Assembly (NCBI RefSeq): GCF_000010525.1
Contig: NC_009937.1
Location: 4,593,501 to 4,657,500, forward strand
From: Azorhizobium caulinodans ORS 571
GTDB lineage: Bacteria > Pseudomonadota > Alphaproteobacteria > Rhizobiales > Xanthobacteraceae
DNA: 64,000 nt
Direction: 5' to 3'
Every line of letters begins with the position of its first letter. The stretch's first letter is position 1. The notes under the pieces were generated by a model, which was not told the origin of the DNA, made no database searches, and worked only from the letters and a program-made list of their open reading frames with translations. Shown here in pieces: positions 45,885 through 54,680 of the stretch. A program made the position numbers and the translations under genes.

Positions 45885-46224
45885 CGCCTCCCCCACCGCG
45901 CTCGATGAGGCCGAGGACGTCGCCGTGGTCTGCGGCGCGCCCGCGCCCGAAGGCGCCCTGGTGCGGCGCCTGCCCATCATCAACAAGCGCGGCCTGCATG
46001 CGCGGGCCTCCGCCAAGTTCGTGCAGATGGTGGAAAGCTTCGATGCCAACGTCACCGTCTGCCGCAATGGCGAGGCGGTGGGCGGCAACTCCATCATGGG
46101 CCTGATGATGCTGGCCGCGGCGCCCGGCACGAGCGTCGTGGTGACAGCAACCGGAGAACAGGCGCAGGATGTGCTGAACGCGCTGGAGGCGCTGGTCGCC
46201 AACCGCTTCGGCGAAGACGAATAG
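45853..46224 (+). CDS. ptsH: Phosphocarrier protein HPr (regulatory PTS)
   Basis: The longest supported form is 123 residues from the ATG at 45853. The catalytic histidine is in NKRGLHARASAKFV (H49 here) and the regulatory serine site is in GGNSIMGLMMLAA, both intact. HPr is usually 85-100 residues with the histidine near position 15, so about 30 extra residues precede the fold; a GTG at 45961 with GAAGG upstream would give an 87-residue standard HPr. Third-position GC bias holds in the extension, so it may be coding. PtsI is not in this window. Confidence 0.9.
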   Translation: MSPAASLPENNASPTALDEAEDVAVVCGAPAPEGALVRRLPIINKRGLHARASAKFVQMVESFDANVTVCRNGEAVGGNSIMGLMMLAAAPGTSVVVTATGEQAQDVLNALEALVANRFGEDE

Positions 46225-46342
46225 CCCTCGGCACGGACATCCGGATCAGGCTTCGGGCGGGCGCCCACCAAACCGCCCACTTCTTCAATTATGCGCGACC
46301 CGGATCGCCATCCAAGCTCCGACAGGCGTGCGTACAAGCAGA

Positions 46343-47815
46343 ATGACGCAGGCAGACACCAGCACATCCTCTCCCCGCGCTGCCGCGCGGCGGGTGCGCT
46401 TTGGCCTGTCGGCAAAGCTGCTCACCCTCACCATCGCCTTCGTCACCATCGCGGAGATCGCCATCTTCGTGCCCACCATGGCGAACTTCCGGCTCGCCTG
46501 GCTCTCGGACCGTCTGGCGGCGGCGCGGACCGCCGCCCTCGTGCTCGATGCCGCGCCGGAAGACACCATTCCCGGTGATCTCACCCGTGCCCTGCTCCAG
46601 AGCGTGGGCGCAAAGGTGGTGGTGGTGAAGCGGCAGGAGACGCGCCGCCTGCTCGCCATGTCCGACATGCCGCCGCCCATCGACCGGCACGTGGACATGC
46701 GCAACACCTCGCTCTGGGACGCGGTGGTGGACGCCTTCGACACGCTGGCCGCCGGCAACGGCCGTACGCTGCGCGTGGTGGGCGATGCGCCCCGCGACGG
46801 CGAATTTCTCGAAATCGTCATTCCCGAGACGCCGCTGCGCAAGGCCATGCTGCGCTTCTCGGCCACCGTGCTCGCCATCTCGCTGGTGGTCTCGGTGCTG
46901 GCGGGCGTGCTCGTCTATTTCTCTCTGCACTGGCTGTTCGTGCGGCCCATGCGGCGGCTCACCGCGCAGATGGCCGAGTTCCAGGCGGCGCCCGAGGATG
47001 CCTCCCGCATCGTCGTGCCGAGCGGGCGCGACGACGAGATCGGTGTCGCCGAGGAGGCGCTGGCCGAGATGCAGACGGAGCTTGCCCAGACGCTTTCCCA
47101 AAAGACGCATCTGGCCGCCCTTGGCCTCGCGGTCTCCAAGATCAACCACGACCTGCGCAACCTGCTGGCCTCTGCGCAGCTCATGTCGGACCGCCTCGTG
47201 GACATTCCCGATCCCGCCGTGCAGCGCTTCGCCCCCAAGCTCGTGGCGGCGCTGGATCGCGCCATCGCCTATTGCCAGCAGACACTGTCTTACGGCCGCG
47301 CGCAGGAGCCTTTGCCCGACCGCCGGCCCGTGGACATCGCCGCCCTGCTCACCGAGGTGCGCGAGACGCTGGGCCTCGGCCCGGATGCGCCCATCGGCTG
47401 GGTGTGCGCGGTGGAGAAGCATCTGGCCGCCGATGCCGACCCGGACCAGCTCTTCCGGGTGATCCTCAACATCGCCCGCAACGCCGTGCAGGCGCTGGAG
47501 GCCCGCGCGCCCAACACGCCGGAGCGCGACCAGATCCGCATCAGCGCCCGCCGCATCGGCTCGGTGGTGGAGATCGAGATGTCGGACACCGGCCCCGGCA
47601 TTCCTGCGGAGCGGCGCGACCGGCTGTTCGCCGCCTTCCAGGGCTCCGCCCGCCGGGGCGGGACGGGCCTCGGCCTGCCGATCGCGGACGAACTGGTGCG
47701 CGCCCATGGTGGCGAGCTGCGCCTGCTGGAAGGCACCATCGGCGCCACCTTCCTCATCTCCTTGCCCGACCGCCCCATCGAGCTGCGCCAGCGCGCCCTG
47801 CGCGCCCGCGCCTGA
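46343..47815 (+). CDS. Orphan membrane sensor histidine kinase
   Basis: The 490-residue kinase has two membrane helices (~residues 25-45 and 170-195) enclosing a small periplasmic domain, HAMP (~196-250), a HisKA-like domain with H269 in VSKINHDLRNLLASA and an HATPase with NIARNAVQALEA, DTGPGIPAERRDRLF and GTGLGLPIADELVRAHGG. No response regulator gene is adjacent, so its partner is unknown. It lies 118 bp after HPr, in the same direction as the chv-pts genes. An ATG five codons upstream (46328) is an alternative start. Confidence 0.88.
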   Translation: MTQADTSTSSPRAAARRVRFGLSAKLLTLTIAFVTIAEIAIFVPTMANFRLAWLSDRLAAARTAALVLDAAPEDTIPGDLTRALLQSVGAKVVVVKRQETRRLLAMSDMPPPIDRHVDMRNTSLWDAVVDAFDTLAAGNGRTLRVVGDAPRDGEFLEIVIPETPLRKAMLRFSATVLAISLVVSVLAGVLVYFSLHWLFVRPMRRLTAQMAEFQAAPEDASRIVVPSGRDDEIGVAEEALAEMQTELAQTLSQKTHLAALGLAVSKINHDLRNLLASAQLMSDRLVDIPDPAVQRFAPKLVAALDRAIAYCQQTLSYGRAQEPLPDRRPVDIAALLTEVRETLGLGPDAPIGWVCAVEKHLAADADPDQLFRVILNIARNAVQALEARAPNTPERDQIRISARRIGSVVEIEMSDTGPGIPAERRDRLFAAFQGSARRGGTGLGLPIADELVRAHGGELRLLEGTIGATFLISLPDRPIELRQRALRARA

Positions 47816-48134
47816 GGGCCCTTGGGCTCGCCCCTGCCCGCTGGCGCCCTCCGCATGCCGGAACGGACGCGCCCCTCCCCTTCCCTGTCCGGCGCCTGTG
47901 GACGACGCACGCGCAAGCCCTTGGCGCGTCAAGGCTCGACCGGCTCGGAGCCCGCCACCGACGGTGCAGCTTTCCACAGGACCGTGGGCCGGCTCACATT
48001 TCTCGCATCGGCGGGCCTTGCACTGCCGGGGAAAAGGCAGTAGTTCAACACACCTCGCCGCCGGGACACCGGGGCGGGCCCTCGGAGGACCAGCCTCCGG
48101 ATCACGGTCTGACCGTTGATCTCCAAAGGGAAAC
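47816..48134. other. Intergenic region before tRNA-Arg
   Basis: This 319-bp gap between the histidine kinase and the tRNA gene contains no supported protein gene. A small GC-rich repeat pair (CCGGGACACCGGGG, CCTCGGAGGACC) is visible at 48060-48100. It must include the tRNA promoter. Confidence 0.5.
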
Positions 48135-48211
48135 GCGCCCGTAGCTCAGCTGGATAGAGCACCAGACTACGAATCTGGGGGTCAGAGGTTCGAATCCTTT
48201 CGGGCGCGCCA
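48135..48211 (+). tRNA. tRNA-Arg(ACG)
   Basis: A 77-nt cloverleaf is formed: 7-bp acceptor stem GCGCCCG/CGGGCGC, D arm GCTC-AGCTGGATAGA-GC, anticodon stem CCAGA/TCTGG with loop CTACGAA (anticodon ACG), a GGGTC variable loop and a T arm with TTCGAAT. The 3' CCA is encoded in the DNA after the discriminator G. ACG would be read as ICG after deamination by TadA, decoding CGU/CGC/CGA arginine codons. Confidence 0.97.
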
Positions 48212-48294
48212 TTTATCTTCAAATCAGATCTGTCGACGGTTGGAGCTTGTGCTTACGCTCCTGACTGCCGTCCCTCGCCATTGAGGCTACCCGC

Positions 48295-49353
48295 TCAGTC
48301 ACACTGATAGGTGACGCGTGCGCGTTCGAAACGGCGGGCCGCGAGGTCTTCGTTTCGGATGATGACGTAATAGGCGCCGGGGCCTCTCATCCCCGCATTA
48401 AGATCGACACCGACCTGAAGCAGAAGCCGCCAGGCGCCGGCCTCTTTAAGGAGCGCCTGTGCCTCCGGGGTTTTCCACGCGTCTCCATTGCCGCAATAGA
48501 TGCCGTGTGATGCGAGCTGACTGGTGGCTTGCAGGCCGTTCTGAAGGGGGCGCGGGAAGCCTCCCAACTGGTGGTTCTCTCCACCGTCCTCATCCGGCGT
48601 CCCGAACTGCGAAAGCCAGTCGCCGTAAACCTCCCGCAGGTCTTCGTCCTTGAGATCGAAAGCATCCCAGCCACGCTCGCTCATGGGGATCGGCGTGACG
48701 ACGGGAACCGCACTGATCAGGGCCGGCGCGAAAATGGTCGTCCAGTCGTCGCTCGAGATTGTCTCCAGATCCATGGGGACGGCAGCCGGCGTGAGGAGGT
48801 CTCTCGGACTGTCATCCCAGATCACGCGCCAGCCGACCGCGGCCTCGGGGGTGAAGTCTTCCGGTTGCTCCCAGAAATCGTAGAAGACGAGGAGGCGGCC
48901 CGTATTCGGGAGCAGGGGATCAAACCCTTCGATGGCCGACAGAGCCGCCAGATCGAACTGACCGAAGAAGGCCAGCGGAAACGGGCGCTCCGTCGCATCC
49001 GCCTTCGCCATGCGCTCCTGGCTGAACATCACGCCCTGCTCGGGGGTCATCCAAGAACGCGGCTTGCGGGAGTCCTCCAGGAGCCGTCTGGCATCCTTCC
49101 GATGTCCGGCGGCACGCCGCTCTGCATCCGGATAGGGCGGCCGCATCGGCCACCCCATGCCGGGCGGAAGGTCGGGCGTCCCGCCCAGCCGACTTGCGCC
49201 GGGAAGCGGCCTGTTCTCGCCAAGTGCGGCCGTGGTCAGAAGCAGCGCCGGCAGCGCCTGAGCGGCAAGACGCTCCACAATTTCCGCCGGCAGGTCCTCA
49301 TCGCCTAAAGATGCCCGAAGTGCATCGCGCGTCCGTGGCAGGGCTTTGCTCAT
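48295..49353 (-). CDS. DUF1963 (YwqG-like) protein
   Basis: From the ATG ending at 49353 the product is 352 residues. It resembles the DUF1963/YwqG family: SRLGGTPDLPPGMGWP (residues ~63-78) near the start, then PFPLAFFGQFDLAALSAIEG and GRLLVFYDFWEQPEDF, and later HQLGGFPRPLQNG. These proteins are cytosolic, beta-rich and of unknown biochemical role, and occur sporadically, sometimes near toxin-immunity or accessory regions. Here it stands alone next to a tRNA-Arg, a classic integration site, but no integrase, attachment repeat or transfer genes are visible. Confidence 0.82.
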   Translation of the reverse strand: MSKALPRTRDALRASLGDEDLPAEIVERLAAQALPALLLTTAALGENRPLPGASRLGGTPDLPPGMGWPMRPPYPDAERRAAGHRKDARRLLEDSRKPRSWMTPEQGVMFSQERMAKADATERPFPLAFFGQFDLAALSAIEGFDPLLPNTGRLLVFYDFWEQPEDFTPEAAVGWRVIWDDSPRDLLTPAAVPMDLETISSDDWTTIFAPALISAVPVVTPIPMSERGWDAFDLKDEDLREVYGDWLSQFGTPDEDGGENHQLGGFPRPLQNGLQATSQLASHGIYCGNGDAWKTPEAQALLKEAGAWRLLLQVGVDLNAGMRGPGAYYVIIRNEDLAARRFERARVTYQCD

Positions 49354-49642
49354 ATTTCGCAACGGCTCCTGTCGCTTCTCTTGTCGTTCCGCACACATCA
49401 GGATGAACGAAACGAAAGAAAATCACGCCGGGATTGGCGGCATATCCCGCACCACGTAACCAAGCGATGGGACAATTTGGTGACGTGTCACGTGAGACAG
49501 CATCTGCGCGCGTGACATACGGTGCCGCACCCCGGCACCGTGCATCACAATCACTTATCGCCGGAGCCGTAGGGCGGCCGTATGGATCGCCGTGGACCGT
49601 CGGCGACAAGGCGCGACGCGACGCCCGATGACACGCCGCCCC

Positions 49643-50683
49643 TCACCCCTCCGCGAAGGCGTCGACCCAGCCGTCGATGAGGCGGCAGCCGAAGAGGAAT
49701 TCGGAGGTGAGGTGCGTGCGCACGAGCGGCGTCAGCGTCCAGCCGTCGGTGAGGGCGGCGGCTTCCGCCCGGCGGGCGGCGATGGCCTCCTCCGCCGTCA
49801 CGGCGGCAAAGCGGAAGGTGGCGCCGGGACGCAGTTGGGCGATGCGGCCGAGGTCGGCACCGATGACGTTCGCGATCTTGGGATAGCCGCCGGTGGGCTG
49901 GCGGTCACCCATCAGCACCACGGGAAAGCCCTCCCCCGGCACCTGAATGGCGCCATGGGCGATGCCATCGGAAACGATGTTGAACCCGCCCGCATGGGTG
50001 AGCGGCGTGCCATCCAGGAAATAGGCCATGCGGTCCGAGCGCACGGACACCGTCCAAGGGCCAGCAAGGAAGGCGGCGATCTCGGCGGCGTTGAAATAAT
50101 CGTCCTGCGGGCCGAGCATCACGCGGATCACGTCGCCGGGGCGGTTCAGCACGGGCGCGGCCAGTTCCATGGTGCCGCCCGGTAGCACATGCGCGCCGGC
50201 CAATGGTAGCATGTCGCCCGCCATCAGGGCGCGGCCCTTGAGGCCGCCCAGCCCCGAGCGGGCGTGGGTGGAGAGCGAGCCGAGCGTCGGGGGAATACCG
50301 ATGGCGCCGCAGGGCGCGAGGTAGCACCAGGCGCCCGCGGTGCCCGCGCGCACGGCGAGCTTCTGGCCCACCTCCAGCGTCAGGCGGCACGCCGACGGGA
50401 CAGGCTGGCCGTCCAGCGTGATCCTGAAGGCGCCGCCAACCAGCGCGACGGTGACGGGCGCCTCCACGGCCTCCAGCTCGACCCCGCCCATGGAGATTTC
50501 CAGAGCGGCAGCACCTTCCGGCACCTGTGCCACGCGATTGGCGAGGGCGAAGGCGAGCGGGTCCATCGGGCCCGCGCCGGTCACGCCAAAGCGCAGCAGG
50601 CCGTGCCGGCCGGCATCCTGAAGGGTGACGCCGGGGCCGGCGGAGAGAATGCGCAGGCCCGGCTGCGCGACCGTCTCGCTCAT
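49643..50683 (-). CDS. pxpC: 5-oxoprolinase subunit C (PxpC/KipA)
   Basis: The 346-residue protein is the biotin-dependent-carboxyltransferase-like subunit of the ATP-dependent 5-oxoprolinase. Typical blocks are LQDAGRHGLLRFGVTGAGPMDPLAFALAN (~residues 20-48), LMGDRQPTGGYPKIANVIGADLGR and the central VRSDRMAYFLDG. With PxpA and PxpB it converts 5-oxo-L-proline plus ATP to L-glutamate. It overlaps pxpB by 4 bp (ATGA) and is the last gene of the pxpABC set. It should not be taken for a urea carboxylase, which is much larger. Confidence 0.94.
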   Translation of the reverse strand: MSETVAQPGLRILSAGPGVTLQDAGRHGLLRFGVTGAGPMDPLAFALANRVAQVPEGAAALEISMGGVELEAVEAPVTVALVGGAFRITLDGQPVPSACRLTLEVGQKLAVRAGTAGAWCYLAPCGAIGIPPTLGSLSTHARSGLGGLKGRALMAGDMLPLAGAHVLPGGTMELAAPVLNRPGDVIRVMLGPQDDYFNAAEIAAFLAGPWTVSVRSDRMAYFLDGTPLTHAGGFNIVSDGIAHGAIQVPGEGFPVVLMGDRQPTGGYPKIANVIGADLGRIAQLRPGATFRFAAVTAEEAIAARRAEAAALTDGWTLTPLVRTHLTSEFLFGCRLIDGWVDAFAEG

Positions 50684-51420
50684 GAGCGGATCTCCCGGCG
50701 CGCGACCACCTCGCCCGACGCGGCGCGCGCATCGAGGGCGAGGAAGGTGTCGCGATCCACCGGCTCGAATTTCAGTTCATCACCCACGGCGACGAGGAAG
50801 GCCGGGTTGCGCTCGGCCGCGAACATGCGCTCGGGCGTGCGCCCCATCAGCCACCAGCCGGTGGGCATGGAGAAGGTGGTGACGATGGCGAGGCCGCCGC
50901 CGATCAGCGTCGTGTTCGGCGGATGCGGCGGACGCGGGCGGGTGCGGCGGGAAACCGCGAGTTCCTTCGGCAGCCCGCCGAGATAGCAGAAGCCGGGGGC
51001 GAAGCCGTACATATAGACGCGGAAAACGGCGCCGGCGTGCAGCGCGACCACCTTCTCCTCGGACAGGCCGGTCATGCGCGAGACCTCGCCGATGTCCTCG
51101 CCATATTCCGGATCGTAGCAGCAGGGCAGCACCCAGCGCGTCACGGGGCCGGACGCCGCCCGCGGCGCATTGACCATGGCCTCGATCTCGCCGACCAGCG
51201 TCGCGCGGGAGATGACCAGCGGATCGTAATGCACCATCAGCGAGCGATAGGTGGGCACGCTCTCGCGCACGCCGGGCAGCGCCCGCGCCACAAGCGCGGC
51301 GTCGAGTGCCAGCACGCGGTCGCTGATCTCCGGCTCAACCGCCCGTCCGAACTCCACCACCAGCGCCGTCTCGCCGCTGTCGAGGAAGCGCGGCGCGGCG
51401 TAGACCTCCCCCTCGATCAT
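50680..51420 (-). CDS. pxpB: 5-oxoprolinase subunit B (PxpB/KipI)
   Basis: From the ATG ending at 51420 the product is 246 residues. PxpB features include the FLDSGETALVVEFG N-terminal strand, the conserved VYMYGFAPGFCYLGGLP (near residue 140) and the later IGGGLAIVTTFSMPTGWWLMGRTPERMF. It forms a complex with PxpC and binds ATP. Both ends overlap neighbours by 4 bp (ATGA with pxpA upstream and pxpC downstream), so the three subunits are translationally coupled. The frame is open further upstream through pxpA, but that part is alternate-frame translation. Confidence 0.94.
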   Translation of the reverse strand: MIEGEVYAAPRFLDSGETALVVEFGRAVEPEISDRVLALDAALVARALPGVRESVPTYRSLMVHYDPLVISRATLVGEIEAMVNAPRAASGPVTRWVLPCCYDPEYGEDIGEVSRMTGLSEEKVVALHAGAVFRVYMYGFAPGFCYLGGLPKELAVSRRTRPRPPHPPNTTLIGGGLAIVTTFSMPTGWWLMGRTPERMFAAERNPAFLVAVGDELKFEPVDRDTFLALDARAASGEVVARREIRS

Positions 51421-52178
51421 GGCGCGAAGGGCGCGATGGCGATGCCGGCCGCTTCCAGCCGCTCGCGCACATAGCGCGCGGTCTCGACCGCCTTCGGCCC
51501 GTCGCCATGGACGCAGATGGAATCGATGGACGTCGGCAGGTGCGTGCCCTGCGCGGTGATGACAGCCCCGGACTGCACCATGGCGATGATGCGGTCGGCC
51601 GCCGCCACGGGATCGTGGATCATGGCGCCGGGTTGGCTGCGCGGAATGAGATGACCCTGCTCCGTATAGCCGCGATCGGCGAATATCTCGGCGGCGAGGC
51701 GCAGGCCCGCGTCGCGGGTGGCGGGCGCCTGCGCGCCCAGCGGGCCGGCGAGGACCACGAGCGAGGGATCGACCGCCTTCACGGCATTGGCGACGGCAAC
51801 CGCCACCTCGGGCTCCTGCTCGGCAATGTTGCCCAGCGCCCCATGGACCTTCACATAGGTGATGCGATGGCCGGAATAGGTGGCGAGCGCCTGCGCCGCG
51901 CCCACCTGATAGGCCACCAGCCGCTCGATCTCGCCGGGCGTGAAGGGCATGCGGCGGCGGCCGAAGCCCCACAGATCCGGAAAGCCGGGATGCGCGCCCA
52001 CCGCCACGCCCCGCGACTTGGCGTAGGCAAACGCCTTGGCCATGATCTCCGGATCACCCGCATGCAGGCCGCAGGCAATGTTGGCCGAAGAGACGATGTC
52101 CATCAGGGCTTCGTCTTCCGTGAGGTGCCAGATGCCGAAGCCTTCGGCGAGATCGGAATTCAGGTCAACGGACGGCAT
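51417..52178 (-). CDS. pxpA: 5-oxoprolinase subunit A (PxpA, LamB/YcsF family)
   Basis: The 253-residue protein is a TIM-barrel-like LamB/YcsF enzyme that acts on 5-oxoproline after activation by PxpBC. Signatures are VDLNSDLAEGFGIW, SSANIACGLHAGDPEIM (~residues 30-47), VGAHPGFPDLWGFGRRRM and YVKVHGALGN. Length is normal. It is 93 bp downstream of livF, with a terminator-like hairpin between, so pxpABC may be partly uncoupled from the transporter genes. The presence of the complete A-B-C set predicts a functional ATP-dependent 5-oxoprolinase. Confidence 0.95.
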   Translation of the reverse strand: MPSVDLNSDLAEGFGIWHLTEDEALMDIVSSANIACGLHAGDPEIMAKAFAYAKSRGVAVGAHPGFPDLWGFGRRRMPFTPGEIERLVAYQVGAAQALATYSGHRITYVKVHGALGNIAEQEPEVAVAVANAVKAVDPSLVVLAGPLGAQAPATRDAGLRLAAEIFADRGYTEQGHLIPRSQPGAMIHDPVAAADRIIAMVQSGAVITAQGTHLPTSIDSICVHGDGPKAVETARYVRERLEAAGIAIAPFAP

Positions 52179-52234
52179 GGGCTCGATCCAGTCTTCAGGC
52201 GGCGCCAGCGAACCGGGCCACCCCTGTCCAGGCG

Positions 52235-52264
52235 AAAACAGAAGCCCGCGCCAGCGGCGCGGGC
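52235..52264 (-). terminator. Terminator-like hairpin between livF and pxpA
   Basis: A perfect 9-bp stem (52244-52252 / 52256-52264) with a 3-base loop begins 8 bp after the livF stop on the minus strand and is followed by TTCTGTTTTCG. It probably gives partial termination between the transporter and the oxoprolinase genes. Confidence 0.65.
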
Positions 52265-52271
52265 GGAGGCC

Positions 52272-52968
<697 letters not shown>

Positions 52969-52976
<8 letters not shown>

Positions 52977-53700
52977 GGTGGCGGTCCCCCAGATAGGCGC
53001 TGATGACGCGCTCGTCGCGGACCACGTCCGCAGGCTTGCCTTCCGCCAGCACGGCCCCGAGGTTCAGCACCACGGCGCGATCCACCAGCGGCATGACGAT
53101 CTCCATCACGTGCTCCACCATGAGCACGGCGACGCCCTTCGCCCGCACGGCCCGCACGAGCTCGACGCCCGCCCGCGCCTCGGAGGGCGTGAGGCCGGTC
53201 ATCACCTCGTCGAGCAGCAGGAGCTTGGGCTCGGTGGCGAGCGCCCGCGCGACTTCCAGGCGCCGCTTTTCCGGCGGCGTCAGCTCGTTAGCGAACACTT
53301 CGGCGCGATGGCCAAGGCCGGCGAACTCCAGCACTTCCTCGGCCTTCTTGCGCGCCTCCTTGGTGGAGGAGGTGCGCACGAGGGCGCCGACGATGACATT
53401 GTCCGCCACCGTCATGCTGTCGAAGCTCTTCACCACCTGGAAGGTGCGGCCGATGCCACGGGCGCAGCGCTCCGGCGCCGAGAGGCGCGTCACGTCCTGA
53501 CCGTCGAACCAGACCGAGCCTTCGGTCGGGGGCCGAAGCCCCGCGATGACGTTGAACAGGGTGGACTTGCCGGCCCCGTTCGGGCCGATGAGGCCGACGA
53601 TCTCGCCGGCGGCCACCTGAAGATTGACATCGCTGTTGGCGACGAGGCCGCCGAAACGCTGCCAGACGTTGCGCACATCGAGAAGGGGCGAGGCACTCAT
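52969..53700 (-). CDS. Branched-chain-type ABC transporter ATPase (LivG-like)
   Basis: From the ATG ending at 53700 the product is 243 residues. Walker A is GPNGAGKST (~residues 40-48), the Q-loop region is IGRTFQVVKSFDSMTVADN, the signature region is ELTPPEKRRLEVARALA (note LTPPE in place of the usual LSGG/LPYG) and Walker B is LLLLDEVMTGL with TPSEA. It partners the LivF-like ATPase. The start overlaps the livM stop as ATGA. The altered signature motif is common in LivG and does not imply inactivity. Confidence 0.92.
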
Positions 53701-54680
53701 GCTGCGCTCCTCTTGCGGCGCTGGAACAGGCCCACGAGACCGTCGGGACGGGCCAGCGCAATGGCCATGATCAGGCAGCCGTAGACGATGAGGTCGATGC
53801 CCTTGCCCGAGCCGCCCATGTAGGTGCGGGTGAGTTCGGTGAGCGGGATGAGGATGGCGGCGCCGAGCACCGGCCCCCACAGCGTTCCGATGCCGCCGAG
53901 CACGGCCGGGAGGGCCATGAGCAGCGAGAATTGGAAGGTCATCACCGATTCCGGGTCGATGTAGCCGAGGAACTGGGCGTAGAAGCTGCCGCCCACCGCC
54001 GTGAAGAAGGCGGAAACCGCCGCGGCCATCATCTTGGAGTTGAACACCACGACGCCAAGGCTCTCGGCGGCTTCCGGATTGTCCTTCACCGCACGCCACC
54101 AGTAGCCCCACTTGGAATTCTCAATCTTCCAGGTGACGAGCCACACCACGGCCGCGAAGACGAGAACGAAGTAGAAGTAGGGAAGCTTGTCGCGGGCGAA
54201 CTGGAAGGTCAGCCAGCTGTCGCGGCCGATGGGCAGCTCGATGCCGGTGGCCGCGCCTGCCCAGTCCCAGTTGTGGAACAGCAGCAGGCCGATCTCCGCG
54301 ATCACGATGGTCGCGATGACGTAATAGTGGCCGGCGAGGCGGAAGCACGCATGGCCGATGCCCATGGCGATCAGCGCCGCGATGACACCGCCGAGCGCCA
54401 TGCCGAACCAGGGCAGCACGCCGAACTTGGTGTAGAGCAGCGTCGAGGTGTAGGCCCCGATGCCGAAGTAGAGGGCATGGCCCAGCGAGAGCTGCCCGCA
54501 ATAGCCGCCGAGGATGTTCCAGCTCTGCGAAAGGCCGGCATACAGCAGCAACAGGATGAGGACGTTCAGCGTATAGACGTCCTTCACTCCGAAGGGCAGC
54601 AGGGCGACCAGCGCGAAGATCACCAGGGCGAGTAGGAGCTGGCGCGTGCGCCGCGCCGTGAAGGAGGGTGCGGCGCTCAT
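53697..54680 (-). CDS. Branched-chain-type ABC transporter permease (LivM-like)
   Basis: This 327-residue permease has about nine membrane helices. Family segments are GLSQSWNILGGYCGQLSLGHALYFGIGAY (~residues 48-76) and SLGVVVFNSKMMAAAVSAFFTAVGGSFYAQFLGYIDPES, the docking region of LivM. It forms the channel with the LivH-like subunit. It shares one base with the livH stop and 4 bp with livG, so the cluster is densely coupled. Confidence 0.93.
   Translation of the reverse strand: MSAAPSFTARRTRQLLLALVIFALVALLPFGVKDVYTLNVLILLLLYAGLSQSWNILGGYCGQLSLGHALYFGIGAYTSTLLYTKFGVLPWFGMALGGVIAALIAMGIGHACFRLAGHYYVIATIVIAEIGLLLFHNWDWAGAATGIELPIGRDSWLTFQFARDKLPYFYFVLVFAAVVWLVTWKIENSKWGYWWRAVKDNPEAAESLGVVVFNSKMMAAAVSAFFTAVGGSFYAQFLGYIDPESVMTFQFSLLMALPAVLGGIGTLWGPVLGAAILIPLTELTRTYMGGSGKGIDLIVYGCLIMAIALARPDGLVGLFQRRKRSAA

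Noticed and set aside
47929-48222. Minus-strand ORF with the peptide ERIRTSDPQIRSLVLYPAEL
   Set aside because: This is the well-known false protein made by translating the antisense of tRNA-Arg; it covers the tRNA at 48135-48211.
49643-51420. Annotation of PxpB/PxpC as urea or allophanate carboxylase
   Set aside because: The domains are shared with urea carboxylase, but the adjacent PxpA (YcsF) and the two separate short subunits identify the 5-oxoprolinase complex.
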